A stretch of 16,800 nucleotides of DNA from CAYMST01 sp964393115 (GTDB taxonomy: Bacteria > Bacteroidota > Bacteroidia > Cytophagales > Cyclobacteriaceae). The notes below the pieces were generated by a model. The model saw nothing but the letters and a program-made list of their open reading frames with translations, was not told where the DNA came from and made no database searches. The stretch is from NCBI GenBank assembly GCA_964393115.1, contig CAYMST010000090.1, forward strand, positions 1-16,800. Direction: 5' to 3'. The position numbers and the translations under genes were made by a program. Shown piece after piece: positions 1-7,911 of this stretch (within the stretch, counting starts at the first letter, position 1; the number at the start of each line of letters is the position of its first letter).

Positions 1-83
1 ATAGAATAGGTTAATAAGGTAAATGAGGTCATTGAAAAATGATCGATAATTAGTGTTTTCTTTAGTGTTTTGGTTAAGGTTGA

Positions 84-110
84 AGTGCCGTTCTCTATGA
101 GAACGGTACT
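84..110 (-). terminator. Hairpin terminator after uvrA, possibly bidirectional
   Basis: A 12-bp stem (AGTGCCGTTCTC pairing with GAGAACGGTACT, with one G-U type pair) encloses a 3-nt loop and sits 6 bp beyond the uvrA stop codon. The T-rich tail is better on the plus-strand side (GTTATTTTA) than on the uvrA side (TCAACCTT), so it may also stop transcription entering from the left. The hairpin is seen directly; the terminator role is inferred. The 83 bases to its left show no gene, only two tandem copies of TTAGTGTTTT (50-59 and 62-71). Confidence 0.6.
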
Positions 111-116
111 GTTATT

Positions 117-2987
117 TTAGAGCTCTTCGTTTAAGAACCTAGCCGTATGACTATCTTTTACTCTGACCATGTCCTCAGGAGTACCCTGAAACAAAATATC
201 ACCTCCTCCCTTACCACCTTCAGGACCAAGATCGATAATCCAGTCAGCCATTTTAATAACATCGAGATTATGCTCGATTATTAACACTGTATTTCCTTTA
301 TCAACAAGTTTGTTAAGCACGTGCATCAAGTGATCAATATCCTGAAAATGCAATCCAGTAGTTGGCTCATCCAAAATGTAAAAAGTCTTACCGGTATCTT
401 TTTTTGATAGCTCGGTTGCTAATTTCACTCTTTGCGCTTCTCCTCCAGAAAGAGTTGTGGCATGTTGTCCAAGTGAGACATAACCTAACCCCACTTCTGC
501 CAAAGTTTTTATCTTCCTTACTATACGTGGCTGATTTTCAAAGAACTCAACTGCACTTTCCACGGTCATGTCTAGCACATCGCTTATGGATTTGCCTTTA
601 AACCGAACTTCTAGTGTCTCTCGATTGTATCGCTTTCCTTTACAAGTTTCGCAAGGTACATGAACGCTCGGAAGGAAATCCATTTCGATAATTTTCATCC
701 CTCCTCCTTCACAAGTTTCACATCGCCCTCCCTTGACATTAAACGAAAACCTACCAGGCTTGTAACCACGAATTTTCGCCTCTGGAAGGTTAGCGAACAA
801 CGAACGTATTTCAGAAAATACACCAGTGTAAGTCGCAGGATTCGATCTTGGGGTACGACCAATGGGAGATTGATCTACTTCTATTACCTTATCGATATGC
901 TCAAGGCCTTTGATGCTGTTGTAAGCCAATGGTTCCTTTCGGGACTTATAAAAGTGCCTATTTAATATGGGGAATAATGTCTCATGAATTAACGTTGACT
1001 TACCACTTCCCGAGACACCGGTAACACAAATCATCTTTCCTAGTGGAAAATTGACGTTCACATTTTTCAGATTATTACCGACAGCACCGTTAAGTTCAAT
1101 ACTAGATTCTTTTCCTTTCCTGCGCTGGTTTGGAACACGAATACCACGTTGACCATTCAGGTATTCGGCCGTAACTGTGGCCCTATTTACAAAGCTATCA
1201 GGTGCCCCACTGGAAACAATTTCTCCTCCATGTCGTCCAGCTCCCGGCCCGATATCAATGATATGATCCGATGCCAGCATCATATCCTTATCATGCTCTA
1301 CGACAATAACAGTGTTACCCAGATCTCTTAGGTTCTTAAGGGCTTCAATAAGTTTGACATTATCTCGTTGGTGTAGACCAATACTTGGTTCGTCAAGAAT
1401 ATACAGTACTCCCACTAGTTGAGTACCTATTTGTGTAGCTAACCGAATGCGTTGAGCCTCTCCGCCGGATAGTGTCCTCAATGGTCTATCTAGTGTTAAA
1501 TAGTCGAGTCCAACGTCTAGTAAAAAGGATATCCTCTTTCTAATTTCTTTTAACACCTCAGCTGCAATGAGGTTTTGTTTTTCATCCAACCGCTCTTCAA
1601 TCCCTACAAACCACTCGCTGAGCTCTGAGATGGACATCATGGCCAATTCACCAATATGTTTATCTGCAATTTTGAAGTGTAGCGATTCCTTTTTCAATCT
1701 ATAGCCAGAGCATGAGGGACAAGTGTTGACAATGGTAAACTCTTTCAGCCATTCCATGATCTTGTCAGACCCTGAGTTCATTTGTCCCTTCAGGTAATGA
1801 ATAATACCGTTAAACTTGGTATTCCAATCAGTACCAGGATATTTTGTTGAAGCAACTTTAACGGAAATATCAGAGCCAAATAAAATCTGATCTAACACCT
1901 TCCGTGGAAGCTTATTAATAGGTGTACTAAGAGATTGCTTGTGACTTTGAAGGATCGCTTCGATTTTTTTAAAGATCCATATATCACGATACTCACCAAT
2001 AGGCACTATTCCACCGCGACTGATGCTCAATGTATCGTCAGGAATTATAGATTGCTCTGTGATTTCCTCAATAGTTCCTAGTCCTTGACAATCTGGACAA
2101 TATCCGTATGGCGAGTTAAAGGAGAAATTATTCGGTGCAGGATCATCATATGCCAAACCGCTCGTTGGGTCCATCAAATGTTTCGAGAAGTGCTTTACCT
2201 CGCCCTGTTCATCCATCACGAGCATGATACCTTTCCCCTGAGTCAGAGACATCTTAACAGAAGAAGTGACCCTTTGGCGATCCTCTTTTTTCACCTTAAT
2301 TCGATCCACAACCACCTCAATGTCATGTGTTTTGTATCGATCCAATTGCATTTTTGGGACCAAGTCCAAAATCTCTCCATCGACTCTTACTTTTGCAAAA
2401 CCCGATTTTCGTATTTGCACAAATAGTTCTCGATAGTGTCCCTTTCTTCCTTTTATTATTGGTGATAGAAAAGTGAGTTTTTGACCATCAAATTTGGAGA
2501 GCATTAAATTGATGATTTGCTCTTCCGTCTGACGGATCATGGGTTCGCCAGTAATATGAGAGTAGGCAATTCCTGCTCTCGCATAGAGGAGTCTTAAAAA
2601 ATCATAGATTTCTGTTGTCGTTCCTACTGTAGACCTAGGGTTTTTTGAAGTTGTCTTTTGTTCTATAGATATAACCGGACTAAGCCCATTAATCTTATCT
2701 ACATCTGGGCGTTCCATATTCCCAATAAACGAACGAGCATAAGCAGAGAAGCTCTCCATGTAACGTCGTTGACCTTCCGCATAGATGGTATCAAAAGCCA
2801 ATGACGACTTACCACTTCCACTTATTCCCGTGATGACAACCAGTTGGTCACGTTTGAACTTAAGATCAATGTCCTTGAGGTTATGCTCGCGAGCACCATA
2901 AATTTCAATATGACCGTTATCTTCCTCCGACAGAACTTGCTGTTCGGTTATCATTTCTACTTTTTTGCCGTTCTCAGAATCCCCCAT
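117..2987 (-). CDS. uvrA: UvrA, excinuclease ABC subunit A
   Basis: UvrA is the DNA-damage sensor of nucleotide excision repair. It is a cytoplasmic ABC-type ATPase dimer that loads UvrB onto lesions. At 956 aa it is close to the usual length of about 940. Both ATPase halves are complete: Walker A GISGSGKSS at residue 54 and GVSGSGKST near 656; signature LSGGEAQR near 503 and 844; Walker B LDEPSIGL near 528 and LDEPTTGL near 870. The C-terminal zinc module (CETC near 754 and CETC near 778) and the CPDC (about 297) and CPSC (about 421) pairs flanking the insertion domain are present. The CxxC pair that in E. coli UvrA lies about 20 residues before the CPTC motif is absent here; that stretch reads HLMDPTSGLAYDDPAPN. 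The start is the ATG at 2987. The next in-frame ATG is residue 12, so the first 11 residues are uncertain. The gene stands alone, with a 321-bp gap upstream and a hairpin after its stop. Confidence 0.97.
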   Translation of the reverse strand: MGDSENGKKVEMITEQQVLSEEDNGHIEIYGAREHNLKDIDLKFKRDQLVVITGISGSGKSSLAFDTIYAEGQRRYMESFSAYARSFIGNMERPDVDKINGLSPVISIEQKTTSKNPRSTVGTTTEIYDFLRLLYARAGIAYSHITGEPMIRQTEEQIINLMLSKFDGQKLTFLSPIIKGRKGHYRELFVQIRKSGFAKVRVDGEILDLVPKMQLDRYKTHDIEVVVDRIKVKKEDRQRVTSSVKMSLTQGKGIMLVMDEQGEVKHFSKHLMDPTSGLAYDDPAPNNFSFNSPYGYCPDCQGLGTIEEITEQSIIPDDTLSISRGGIVPIGEYRDIWIFKKIEAILQSHKQSLSTPINKLPRKVLDQILFGSDISVKVASTKYPGTDWNTKFNGIIHYLKGQMNSGSDKIMEWLKEFTIVNTCPSCSGYRLKKESLHFKIADKHIGELAMMSISELSEWFVGIEERLDEKQNLIAAEVLKEIRKRISFLLDVGLDYLTLDRPLRTLSGGEAQRIRLATQIGTQLVGVLYILDEPSIGLHQRDNVKLIEALKNLRDLGNTVIVVEHDKDMMLASDHIIDIGPGAGRHGGEIVSSGAPDSFVNRATVTAEYLNGQRGIRVPNQRRKGKESSIELNGAVGNNLKNVNVNFPLGKMICVTGVSGSGKSTLIHETLFPILNRHFYKSRKEPLAYNSIKGLEHIDKVIEVDQSPIGRTPRSNPATYTGVFSEIRSLFANLPEAKIRGYKPGRFSFNVKGGRCETCEGGGMKIIEMDFLPSVHVPCETCKGKRYNRETLEVRFKGKSISDVLDMTVESAVEFFENQPRIVRKIKTLAEVGLGYVSLGQHATTLSGGEAQRVKLATELSKKDTGKTFYILDEPTTGLHFQDIDHLMHVLNKLVDKGNTVLIIEHNLDVIKMADWIIDLGPEGGKGGGDILFQGTPEDMVRVKDSHTARFLNEEL

Positions 2988-3308
2988 TCAATTATATAAA
3001 GTCTGCTTCAGGACTGATTTAAAATCTAATTTTGACTACGCAAGGCAATATGTTCGCACCGTGTCATTGTTGCACCTGGCTCCACACTTATACGCGAACT
3101 ATGTATCGGGAAACCAATTCCAAGCATAGCAACGCCGAATCCAGGTTAACAAATCAGCATACGGAAATTAAAACTCACTGTCCAATTATCTGCATTCAAC
3201 TAAGCCAATGGCAAAGTTGATTTATAAAACCGATAAAGCCCAAACAAGTTCAAAATGTATTTGATTTGCGTAGCTTACAGAAGGTGGCCGATCTAAATGG
3301 TCTAGAAT
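2988..3308. other. Gene-free intergenic stretch upstream of uvrA
   Basis: No convincing gene or RNA was found in these 321 bases. The open frames are short and lack any recognisable protein character. An interrupted inverted repeat lies at 3197-3219: CAACT, AA, GCC, loop AAT, GGC, AA, AGTTG. It is about 90 nt beyond the lytic transglycosylase stop and has no T-run, so it is a weak terminator candidate. A possible uvrA promoter lies at 3021-3048. No LexA-type palindrome was recognised. Confidence 0.5.
3021..3048 (-). promoter_or_regulatory. Candidate uvrA promoter (weak)
   Basis: On the minus strand TTG (3048-3046) is followed after 17 nt by TAGATTTT (3028-3021). This resembles the Bacteroidota -33 TTTG / -7 TAnnTTTG pattern, with the last base of the -7 box off consensus. 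It lies 33 bp before the uvrA ATG. The match is imperfect, so this is only a suggestion. Confidence 0.22.
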
Positions 3309-4268
3309 CTATATAGGGATGTGCAAAATGTACTTTTTACCTGGTCGAACGATTAATTTTCTCCCTCTTATCCATGGATTGTACCTTCTTAGAACACTGT
3401 ATGTGATGTCATTATCTATAGCGACTTGCGCCAGATCAGAAATAGTAGTAGCTACTTCTAGTTCCTGATATTTCAGCGGGGAGTAAAGGGTAGAATCGGG
3501 TATGTAAAACCCATATTTATGTTGATTTTCATAGATCTCTTTAAAAGCTAATATCCTGTAAACGTAGCGCGATGTCTCCTCATTCAAAGCCATATCATAG
3601 TAAGACTCTACTTTTTGCCAGTCCAACTGACGTCGAAATCCGTTTTGCCCCATGTTATAGGAAGCCGCTGCATTTGTCCAACTACCAAACCGGTCCTTAG
3701 CATCTGCCAAGTAATCTGCCGCAGCAGCAGCCGATTTTACAGGATCGTATCTTTCATCTACATTTCTTGATATCTGTAGTCCGTAGTCCTTACCGGTTCC
3801 TTTTAAGAATTGCCAGAACCCCACAGCATTGCTTGGAGAGATTACATTTTCCAAGCCACTCTCTATGGCCGCCAAATATTTGAAGTCGGTAGGTATCTCC
3901 CTTTCAGAAAGTACTTTGTCAAAAATGGGAAACCACCTATTGGCTCTTTTGATCTGTAGTACCATGCTAGACTGACGAAAAGTCGTGACATGCAGTTCTT
4001 TATCCAACTTTTCAAGAACCCCTTCGTCATGAAGTGGGACTTTTTCGCCACAAAATTCCAATTCACGAGGAGCAGCAAAAGGAACAATGGTTAATGGTTC
4101 TTTTTCAGTCTTTTCATTGACTTCTTTGAAGACCATTTTTTCCGCAGTCTTATTTACGCAACTGGTAATCGTAAGTAAGGCGAGTACAACTACAATCAAC
4201 ATTAATTTGTAGTCAACATGACTTAGTGGTCTCGGACATGCTACGGACTGGAGAAGAAAACGATTCAC
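3309..4268 (-). CDS. Lytic murein transglycosylase, MltD-like (SLT/GH23), probable lipoprotein
   Basis: This protein probably cleaves the MurNAc-GlcNAc bond of peptidoglycan, forming 1,6-anhydroMurNAc, at the envelope. The SLT (GH23) domain spans about residues 118-240. The catalytic glutamate is E136 in AAIESGLENVISPSNAVGFWQF, and the second family motif AAASYNMGQ is at 200-208. The C-terminal part (about 266-319) resembles a degenerate LysM-like or MltD-type tail (LSDLAQVA, YNPWIRG, YILHIP). The N-terminus has a hydrophobic segment ending in TITSC (C37), which fits a lipoprotein signal. The 319-aa start is a GTG. The next in-frame start is the ATG at 4202, which would leave a signal peptide without a positive n-region, so GTG is kept with doubt. 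At 319 aa it is shorter than E. coli MltD (about 450 aa), which carries clear LysM repeats. It appears monocistronic, separated from the upstream LOG gene by a terminator. Confidence 0.88.
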   Translation of the reverse strand: MNRFLLQSVACPRPLSHVDYKLMLIVVVLALLTITSCVNKTAEKMVFKEVNEKTEKEPLTIVPFAAPRELEFCGEKVPLHDEGVLEKLDKELHVTTFRQSSMVLQIKRANRWFPIFDKVLSEREIPTDFKYLAAIESGLENVISPSNAVGFWQFLKGTGKDYGLQISRNVDERYDPVKSAAAAADYLADAKDRFGSWTNAAASYNMGQNGFRRQLDWQKVESYYDMALNEETSRYVYRILAFKEIYENQHKYGFYIPDSTLYSPLKYQELEVATTISDLAQVAIDNDITYSVLRRYNPWIRGRKLIVRPGKKYILHIPI

Positions 4269-4309
4269 GATGGTAGATCAAAATTTGACACAAAAATTAT
4301 GGCATGAGC

Positions 4310-4342
4310 AAAAAAAATCCAGCCAAAGTTAACTTGACTGGA
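4310..4342 (-). terminator. Intrinsic terminator after the LOG-family gene
   Basis: On the minus strand an imperfect hairpin (TCCAGTCAAGTT against AACTTTGGCTGGA, with G-U pairs and a one-base bulge) is followed at once by a run of eight T. It lies 66 nt beyond the stop of the LOG-family gene and before the transglycosylase start. It therefore probably ends the epimerase/LOG transcript. Confidence 0.8.
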
Positions 4343-4408
4343 ATGGTATAAACTTTACTCTAGTTTCTATTTTAACGATCACTTAGATCATAAGATCAAA
4401 TTTATCGA

Positions 4409-5185
4409 CTAAAAATTCGGAGACAATAAATACTTCGAGTAGAACTTATCAATCTCCTCTACAGCCTCTTGTGCACTGTCAACTATCTTAATCAAATCCA
4501 AATCCTCTGGGCTGATGTTTCCCTCCTTGAGAACGGTATCCACAATCCAGTTCATCATGCCCTCCCAATAACTCTTTCCTACCAATACGATTGGGAAACG
4601 TCCGATTTTTTCAGTTTGAATGAGCGTCAACGCTTCAAATAACTCATCCAATGTACCAAATCCACCTGGCATAACAATAAATCCTTGTGAGAACTTCACG
4701 AACATCACCTTTCGAACGAAGAAGTAGTCAAAGGTGATCAGCTTATCAGGGTCGATATACTTATTATGCTCTTGTTCGAATGGAAGGTCAATATTTAGAC
4801 CTACCGACTTTCCTCCTTCTTCTCTAGCACCCAAGTTACCGGCTTCCATAATTCCAGGCCCTCCACCTGTAATGACACCATAACCCAATTTTACTAAATC
4901 AGCAGCTATTGTTTGCGCACTCTTATAGTACTTGTTGTCGGCGGGTGTCCTTGCTGATCCAAAAATTGAAACACATGGCCCAATTTTAGCTAGTTTCTCA
5001 AAACCTTCAACAAATTCGGACATGACTTTAAAAACTACCCATGAGTTTGCACTAATAATTTCATGCCAGTTTTTTTCGGCAAAGGCTTCTCTTACCTTTT
5101 TTTCTTCAGATTCAAGTTGTCCATTTTGAGAAGAGCCATTGATAGGCTGGTCATTCATAGTAGGGGCAACATTTTTATTATTCAT
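4409..5185 (-). CDS. LOG family (TIGR00730) Rossmann-fold phosphoribohydrolase
   Basis: This is a member of the LOG/lysine-decarboxylase-like family, whose characterised members hydrolyse the N-glycosidic bond of nucleoside 5'-monophosphates (cytokinin riboside monophosphate or AMP). Family hallmarks are visible: GGGPGIMEAGNLGARE at 107-122 and PGGFGTLDELFEALT at 173-187, the latter being the PGGxGTxxE active-site motif. The first 30 or so residues are a polar extension rich in N, Q and E with no clear domain. The Rossmann core begins near residue 70 (CVSIFGSART). It starts at an ATG only 25 bp after the stop of the upstream epimerase gene, so the two are probably cotranscribed. The family call is firm. 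The physiological substrate here is unknown, and no zeatin-type pathway is implied. Confidence 0.93.
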   Translation of the reverse strand: MNNKNVAPTMNDQPINGSSQNGQLESEEKKVREAFAEKNWHEIISANSWVVFKVMSEFVEGFEKLAKIGPCVSIFGSARTPADNKYYKSAQTIAADLVKLGYGVITGGGPGIMEAGNLGAREEGGKSVGLNIDLPFEQEHNKYIDPDKLITFDYFFVRKVMFVKFSQGFIVMPGGFGTLDELFEALTLIQTEKIGRFPIVLVGKSYWEGMMNWIVDTVLKEGNISPEDLDLIKIVDSAQEAVEEIDKFYSKYLLSPNF

Positions 5186-5210
5186 AAATAATGCAAGTTT
5201 AGTTGAACAA

Positions 5211-6137
5211 TCATCTGGCAGAAGTTACCAGACATTTAATGAGGGCATCGGTTAAATCTCCATATTTGAACACATACCCATCATCTATTATACGTTGTGC
5301 AGAAACTTTGTTGCCACCAAGCACAATGGAAGACATCTCTCCTAGTATTAACTTAAGCATAAAGGCCGGTACCGGAGGCAAAAAAAACGGTCTGGACAAT
5401 GTTTTAGCTAGCACTTTTGAAAACGCTCTGTTCGTATGCGCCGTCGGAGCCACAGCATTGTAAATACCATTAAAAGATTTTTTTTCTACGGAAGTCAAAA
5501 ACATTTCTACCAAATCATCGAGATGTATCCAACTCATATATTGCTTGCCTGAACCTATAGGTGAACCTACCCCAAGCTTAAAAGGCATTGACAACTTAGG
5601 AAGCGCCCCTCCGTGTTCACTCAATACCATACCAATTCTCAACGCTACAACTCGTTCAGCATAATCACTGAGTTCGAATATCTCTCCTTCCCAAGCATCT
5701 ACCACGTCAGCAAGAAATCCATTACCCTTTTCCGAGTTTTCATTGCACAGATTATCTCCCGTATCAAAACCATAATATCCTATGGCAGAGGCTGAAACAA
5801 AAGATTTTAAGTATATCCCCTTATCCTTTATCTTCCGGCGTAATAAAGCCGTTGACTCGGTCCTACTCTCTAGTATTTCCTTTTTTCTAAGGCTCGTCCA
5901 TTTCTTATCTGCAACGGCGGCACCAGCTAAATGTATCACTATGTTTACACCATCAAAAGCACCATTCTCTATTGAGCCAGACTCAACATCCCATTCATAG
6001 ACTTGTCCGTAAGCACTTTCCTTTTTCTTTCGCGATAAAATATTTATTTCGAAACCTAGCTCTTTGAGACGAGGAAGTAAAGCCGAACCTACAAGACCAC
6101 TAGCGCCGGTAATCAATATTTTATCCATTTTTGCCAT
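5211..6137 (-). CDS. TIGR01777 family SDR epimerase (YfcH-like, DUF1731 C-terminus)
   Basis: This is an extended short-chain dehydrogenase/reductase-like protein of the YfcH/TIGR01777 family. Members are annotated as NAD(P)-binding sugar-nucleotide epimerase-like, but a substrate is generally not established. The Rossmann glycine motif GASGLVGS is at residues 11-18, followed by VIHLAGAAVADKKW and the SASAIGYYG segment typical of the family. The C-terminal part, with LPPVPAFMLKLILGEMSS and QRIIDDGYVFKY, matches the DUF1731 cap. The 308 aa length is normal. Start codons ATG at 6137 and 6128 are both possible; the longer is used. The gene is the first of a two-gene unit with the LOG-family gene. 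It is divergent from the small secreted-protein gene across 42 bp. Confidence 0.93.
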   Translation of the reverse strand: MAKMDKILITGASGLVGSALLPRLKELGFEINILSRKKKESAYGQVYEWDVESGSIENGAFDGVNIVIHLAGAAVADKKWTSLRKKEILESRTESTALLRRKIKDKGIYLKSFVSASAIGYYGFDTGDNLCNENSEKGNGFLADVVDAWEGEIFELSDYAERVVALRIGMVLSEHGGALPKLSMPFKLGVGSPIGSGKQYMSWIHLDDLVEMFLTSVEKKSFNGIYNAVAPTAHTNRAFSKVLAKTLSRPFFLPPVPAFMLKLILGEMSSIVLGGNKVSAQRIIDDGYVFKYGDLTDALIKCLVTSAR

Positions 6138-6153
6138 TACAATCTAATTTTAC

Positions 6154-6174
6154 GTTACTACTTCATATAGTAAC
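6154..6174. repeat. Perfect inverted repeat in the divergent intergenic region
   Basis: GTTACTA, a 7-nt spacer CTTCATA, then TAGTAAC form a perfect 7-bp inverted repeat. It lies in the 42-bp gap between the divergent epimerase and secreted-protein genes and ends 5 nt before the plus-strand ATG. It could be an operator for a dimeric regulator, or a 5'-leader hairpin over the translation start of the plus-strand gene. The symmetry is seen; the function is inferred. Confidence 0.45.
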
Positions 6175-6179
6175 CCAAT

Positions 6180-6785
6180 ATGGCAAGAAAGTTCTTACTG
6201 TTTTTCTGTTTTTTCATAGCGTCCTGTTCTCTATCGGCACAAAACTTTGATCTTCGACTATTTGAGCGTCAAGTAAAAATCAAAAAAAAGGAATATCCAT
6301 CTCTAGCTATTCAGCTTCAAGAAGATCATCGAGACGTTAAAAATTCACTGTATCGATACTTACAGCAGTATGGTTTTGTACAGAATAAACTAGGATATTA
6401 TATCTACCATCCTAACAACAAGAAGAAAGATGGGGAGCGTATTAGCTCGATTAAAGTTACCGTGAGTCTAGAACGGAAAAAAAAGGAAGGGATCACCATT
6501 ATCCACGCCATCCCAAGTGCCCAAGGACTTACCAAAAAAGAAACCAAAACTTTCCTTCTTGACTACAAAGTGAAGTTTTACGGTAATCAAGTACAGCAAA
6601 AGATTCGAGAGCTAGAGAACAAACAAGTTTCTATAAGTCAAAAACAAAATGCTCTACGCCTAAAACTTGATAGAAAGCCCGACGATAAAGTCCTAAAAAG
6701 TCAACGAAAAGAACTGTTAACTCAATTTGACACGCTAGAGAAAAAAATTGATGAGTGGAAGCATAAATTATTGAAACTTCAGTAA
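6180..6785 (+). CDS. Small secreted protein of unknown function with coiled-coil tail
   Basis: The product is not recognised. The 201-aa protein starts with a clear export signal (MARKFLLFFCFFIASCSLSAQ). It could be cleaved after SAQ by signal peptidase I, or be lipidated at C16 (IASC is a weak lipobox). The mature part is very basic and lysine-rich. Residues about 22-130 look globular, with strand-like stretches (LGYYIYHP, SIKVTVSL, GITIIHAIP). Residues about 135-200 are a heptad-like, charged coiled coil (KIRELENKQVSISQKQ, LEKKIDEWKHKLLKLQ). It is the only plus-strand gene in the window. It ends 14 bp from the convergent SH3b lipoprotein gene and is divergent from the epimerase gene. A periplasmic or outer-membrane-associated structural role is possible but unsupported. 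Confidence 0.75.
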   Translation: MARKFLLFFCFFIASCSLSAQNFDLRLFERQVKIKKKEYPSLAIQLQEDHRDVKNSLYRYLQQYGFVQNKLGYYIYHPNNKKKDGERISSIKVTVSLERKKKEGITIIHAIPSAQGLTKKETKTFLLDYKVKFYGNQVQQKIRELENKQVSISQKQNALRLKLDRKPDDKVLKSQRKELLTQFDTLEKKIDEWKHKLLKLQ

Positions 6786-6799
6786 ATAAAAAGCTGTAG

Positions 6800-7810
6800 C
6801 TAAATACACATTGGCCATGTAACCTCGAGCCGCTTACAAATCTGATTAGATCTACCATCAGAATAAGAAATGTTCAATACGTAGGTTAATACGGAGAAAT
6901 AAACCGCACCTACGTCATTGGTTTTTAAAATTTCATCTAGAGGAATCGTTTGAGAATTCATGAAGCTTCTTTCGTTAACGTTGTACTTTTCATGTGCTAT
7001 CCGTAACACTTCAGTTCTATAATATGACTCTGGATAGCAACCTTCTGAGGATACTATATGCTTAGATAGAAATACAGTTTCAGTTATTTCTTTCATTTCG
7101 TCTAAATTGTCTAAACGAAAAAAAGGCTTAACTGTGCCATTTGCATACAACTCATCATGACGATTAATATATTCTTCAAAGGAACTAACATCAGTACCGG
7201 ATTCCTCTCCTTCCAAAACGAAGTATCTAGATGGTAAATAGATTTGGGCGCAACTACTTAGCTCTCCTGAGCATATAATATCATTTTCAGAATTAAACAC
7301 AGCGTTCAAGTAATAGTCTGTTTCCAAGTCAAGTGATGACTTACTCCTGACATAATCTTTTATCAGATATTGCTCACCTTTTAACCAGTTTCCAGATTCG
7401 AGTATGCTCAGACCTACTTCCATTTCGACCTGATCATCATTCTGGGTTTGAAAAAGGTCAGTTCGTTGCATCCAGTAAGTACTATCATAGTGCATTTGAA
7501 ATGCGCGATAATGTGCATTTTTTACACAATACCAGTCACCTTGTTCACTAATATCAACTACTTCTAACAGCAAACCTGCTTTTACATAAGACTCAACCTG
7601 AGCATCTACACTTGGACCTATTCTCAACGCCGCTGAATCAGTAGTGACTATTGCGTAGGAATCGTTATCTAGTGCTGAGCTCCCTTGGCTGTTCACATTA
7701 TTACTAACATGCGGAGTTTCATATACCTCATCCCAACTGGGAGAGGTGCATGCACTCGTAAAAACTGTGATTACGAAAAGGAGAATGACAAGTAATTGCA
7801 AGGTCTTCAT
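6800..7810 (-). CDS. Putative lipoprotein with N-terminal SH3b domain, function unknown
   Basis: The N-terminus MKTLQLLVILLFVITVFTSAC fits a lipoprotein signal with the lipid-modified cysteine at C21. Residues about 53-118 resemble a bacterial SH3 (SH3b) domain: ALRIGPSVDAQVESYV, then LLLEVVDISEQGDWYCVK and YWMQRTDL. Such domains often bind peptidoglycan or mediate protein contacts. The remaining 215 or so residues (acidic, several cysteines, motif-poor) are not recognised. The gene is convergent with the small secreted-protein gene (14-bp gap) and 101 bp downstream of the acyltransferase gene, with its own -7-like box in between. Export and SH3b calls are moderately sure; the biological role is unknown. 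Confidence 0.78.
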   Translation of the reverse strand: MKTLQLLVILLFVITVFTSACTSPSWDEVYETPHVSNNVNSQGSSALDNDSYAIVTTDSAALRIGPSVDAQVESYVKAGLLLEVVDISEQGDWYCVKNAHYRAFQMHYDSTYWMQRTDLFQTQNDDQVEMEVGLSILESGNWLKGEQYLIKDYVRSKSSLDLETDYYLNAVFNSENDIICSGELSSCAQIYLPSRYFVLEGEESGTDVSSFEEYINRHDELYANGTVKPFFRLDNLDEMKEITETVFLSKHIVSSEGCYPESYYRTEVLRIAHEKYNVNERSFMNSQTIPLDEILKTNDVGAVYFSVLTYVLNISYSDGRSNQICKRLEVTWPMCI

Positions 7811-7844
7811 TCAAAGAAAAAATTAAGTAGCTATAGTATTCGGT

Positions 7845-7852
7845 CAAATTTA
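7845..7852 (-). promoter_or_regulatory. Candidate -7 box of the SH3b lipoprotein gene
   Basis: The minus strand reads TAAATTTG, a full match to the Bacteroidota -7 consensus TAnnTTTG, about 35 bp before the ATG at 7810. No clear TTTG at the -33 distance was seen, so it is a half-promoter match only. Confidence 0.35.
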
Positions 7853-7911
7853 AGTAATTGATAGATGGGTACAGGCTCGCGAGCAGGAAATTTCAAGTCA
7901 TTTTCTTCCTT

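Noticed and set aside
50..71. Two copies of TTAGTGTTTT at the left edge
   Set aside because: A 10-nt T-rich direct repeat can arise by chance, and no protein or promoter context is visible in the remaining edge sequence.
3032..3220. Open frame of 62 codons on the plus strand in the gap upstream of uvrA
   Set aside because: No signal, domain or repeated character, unusual composition rich in H, T and C, and it would run against the flanking genes. Treated as chance.
5203..5463. 86-codon plus-strand open frame inside the epimerase gene
   Set aside because: Lies antisense within a well-supported conserved gene and shows no protein features of its own.
6786..6802. Short AGCTGTAGCT symmetry between the convergent genes as a terminator
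   Set aside because: The stem is only 3-4 bp, too short to support despite a T-rich stretch on the minus strand.
7875..7884. Palindrome GCTCGCGAGC between the acyltransferase and SH3b lipoprotein genes
   Set aside because: Only 10 bp with no loop space for a hairpin and no T-run; could be chance. Not enough for a site call.
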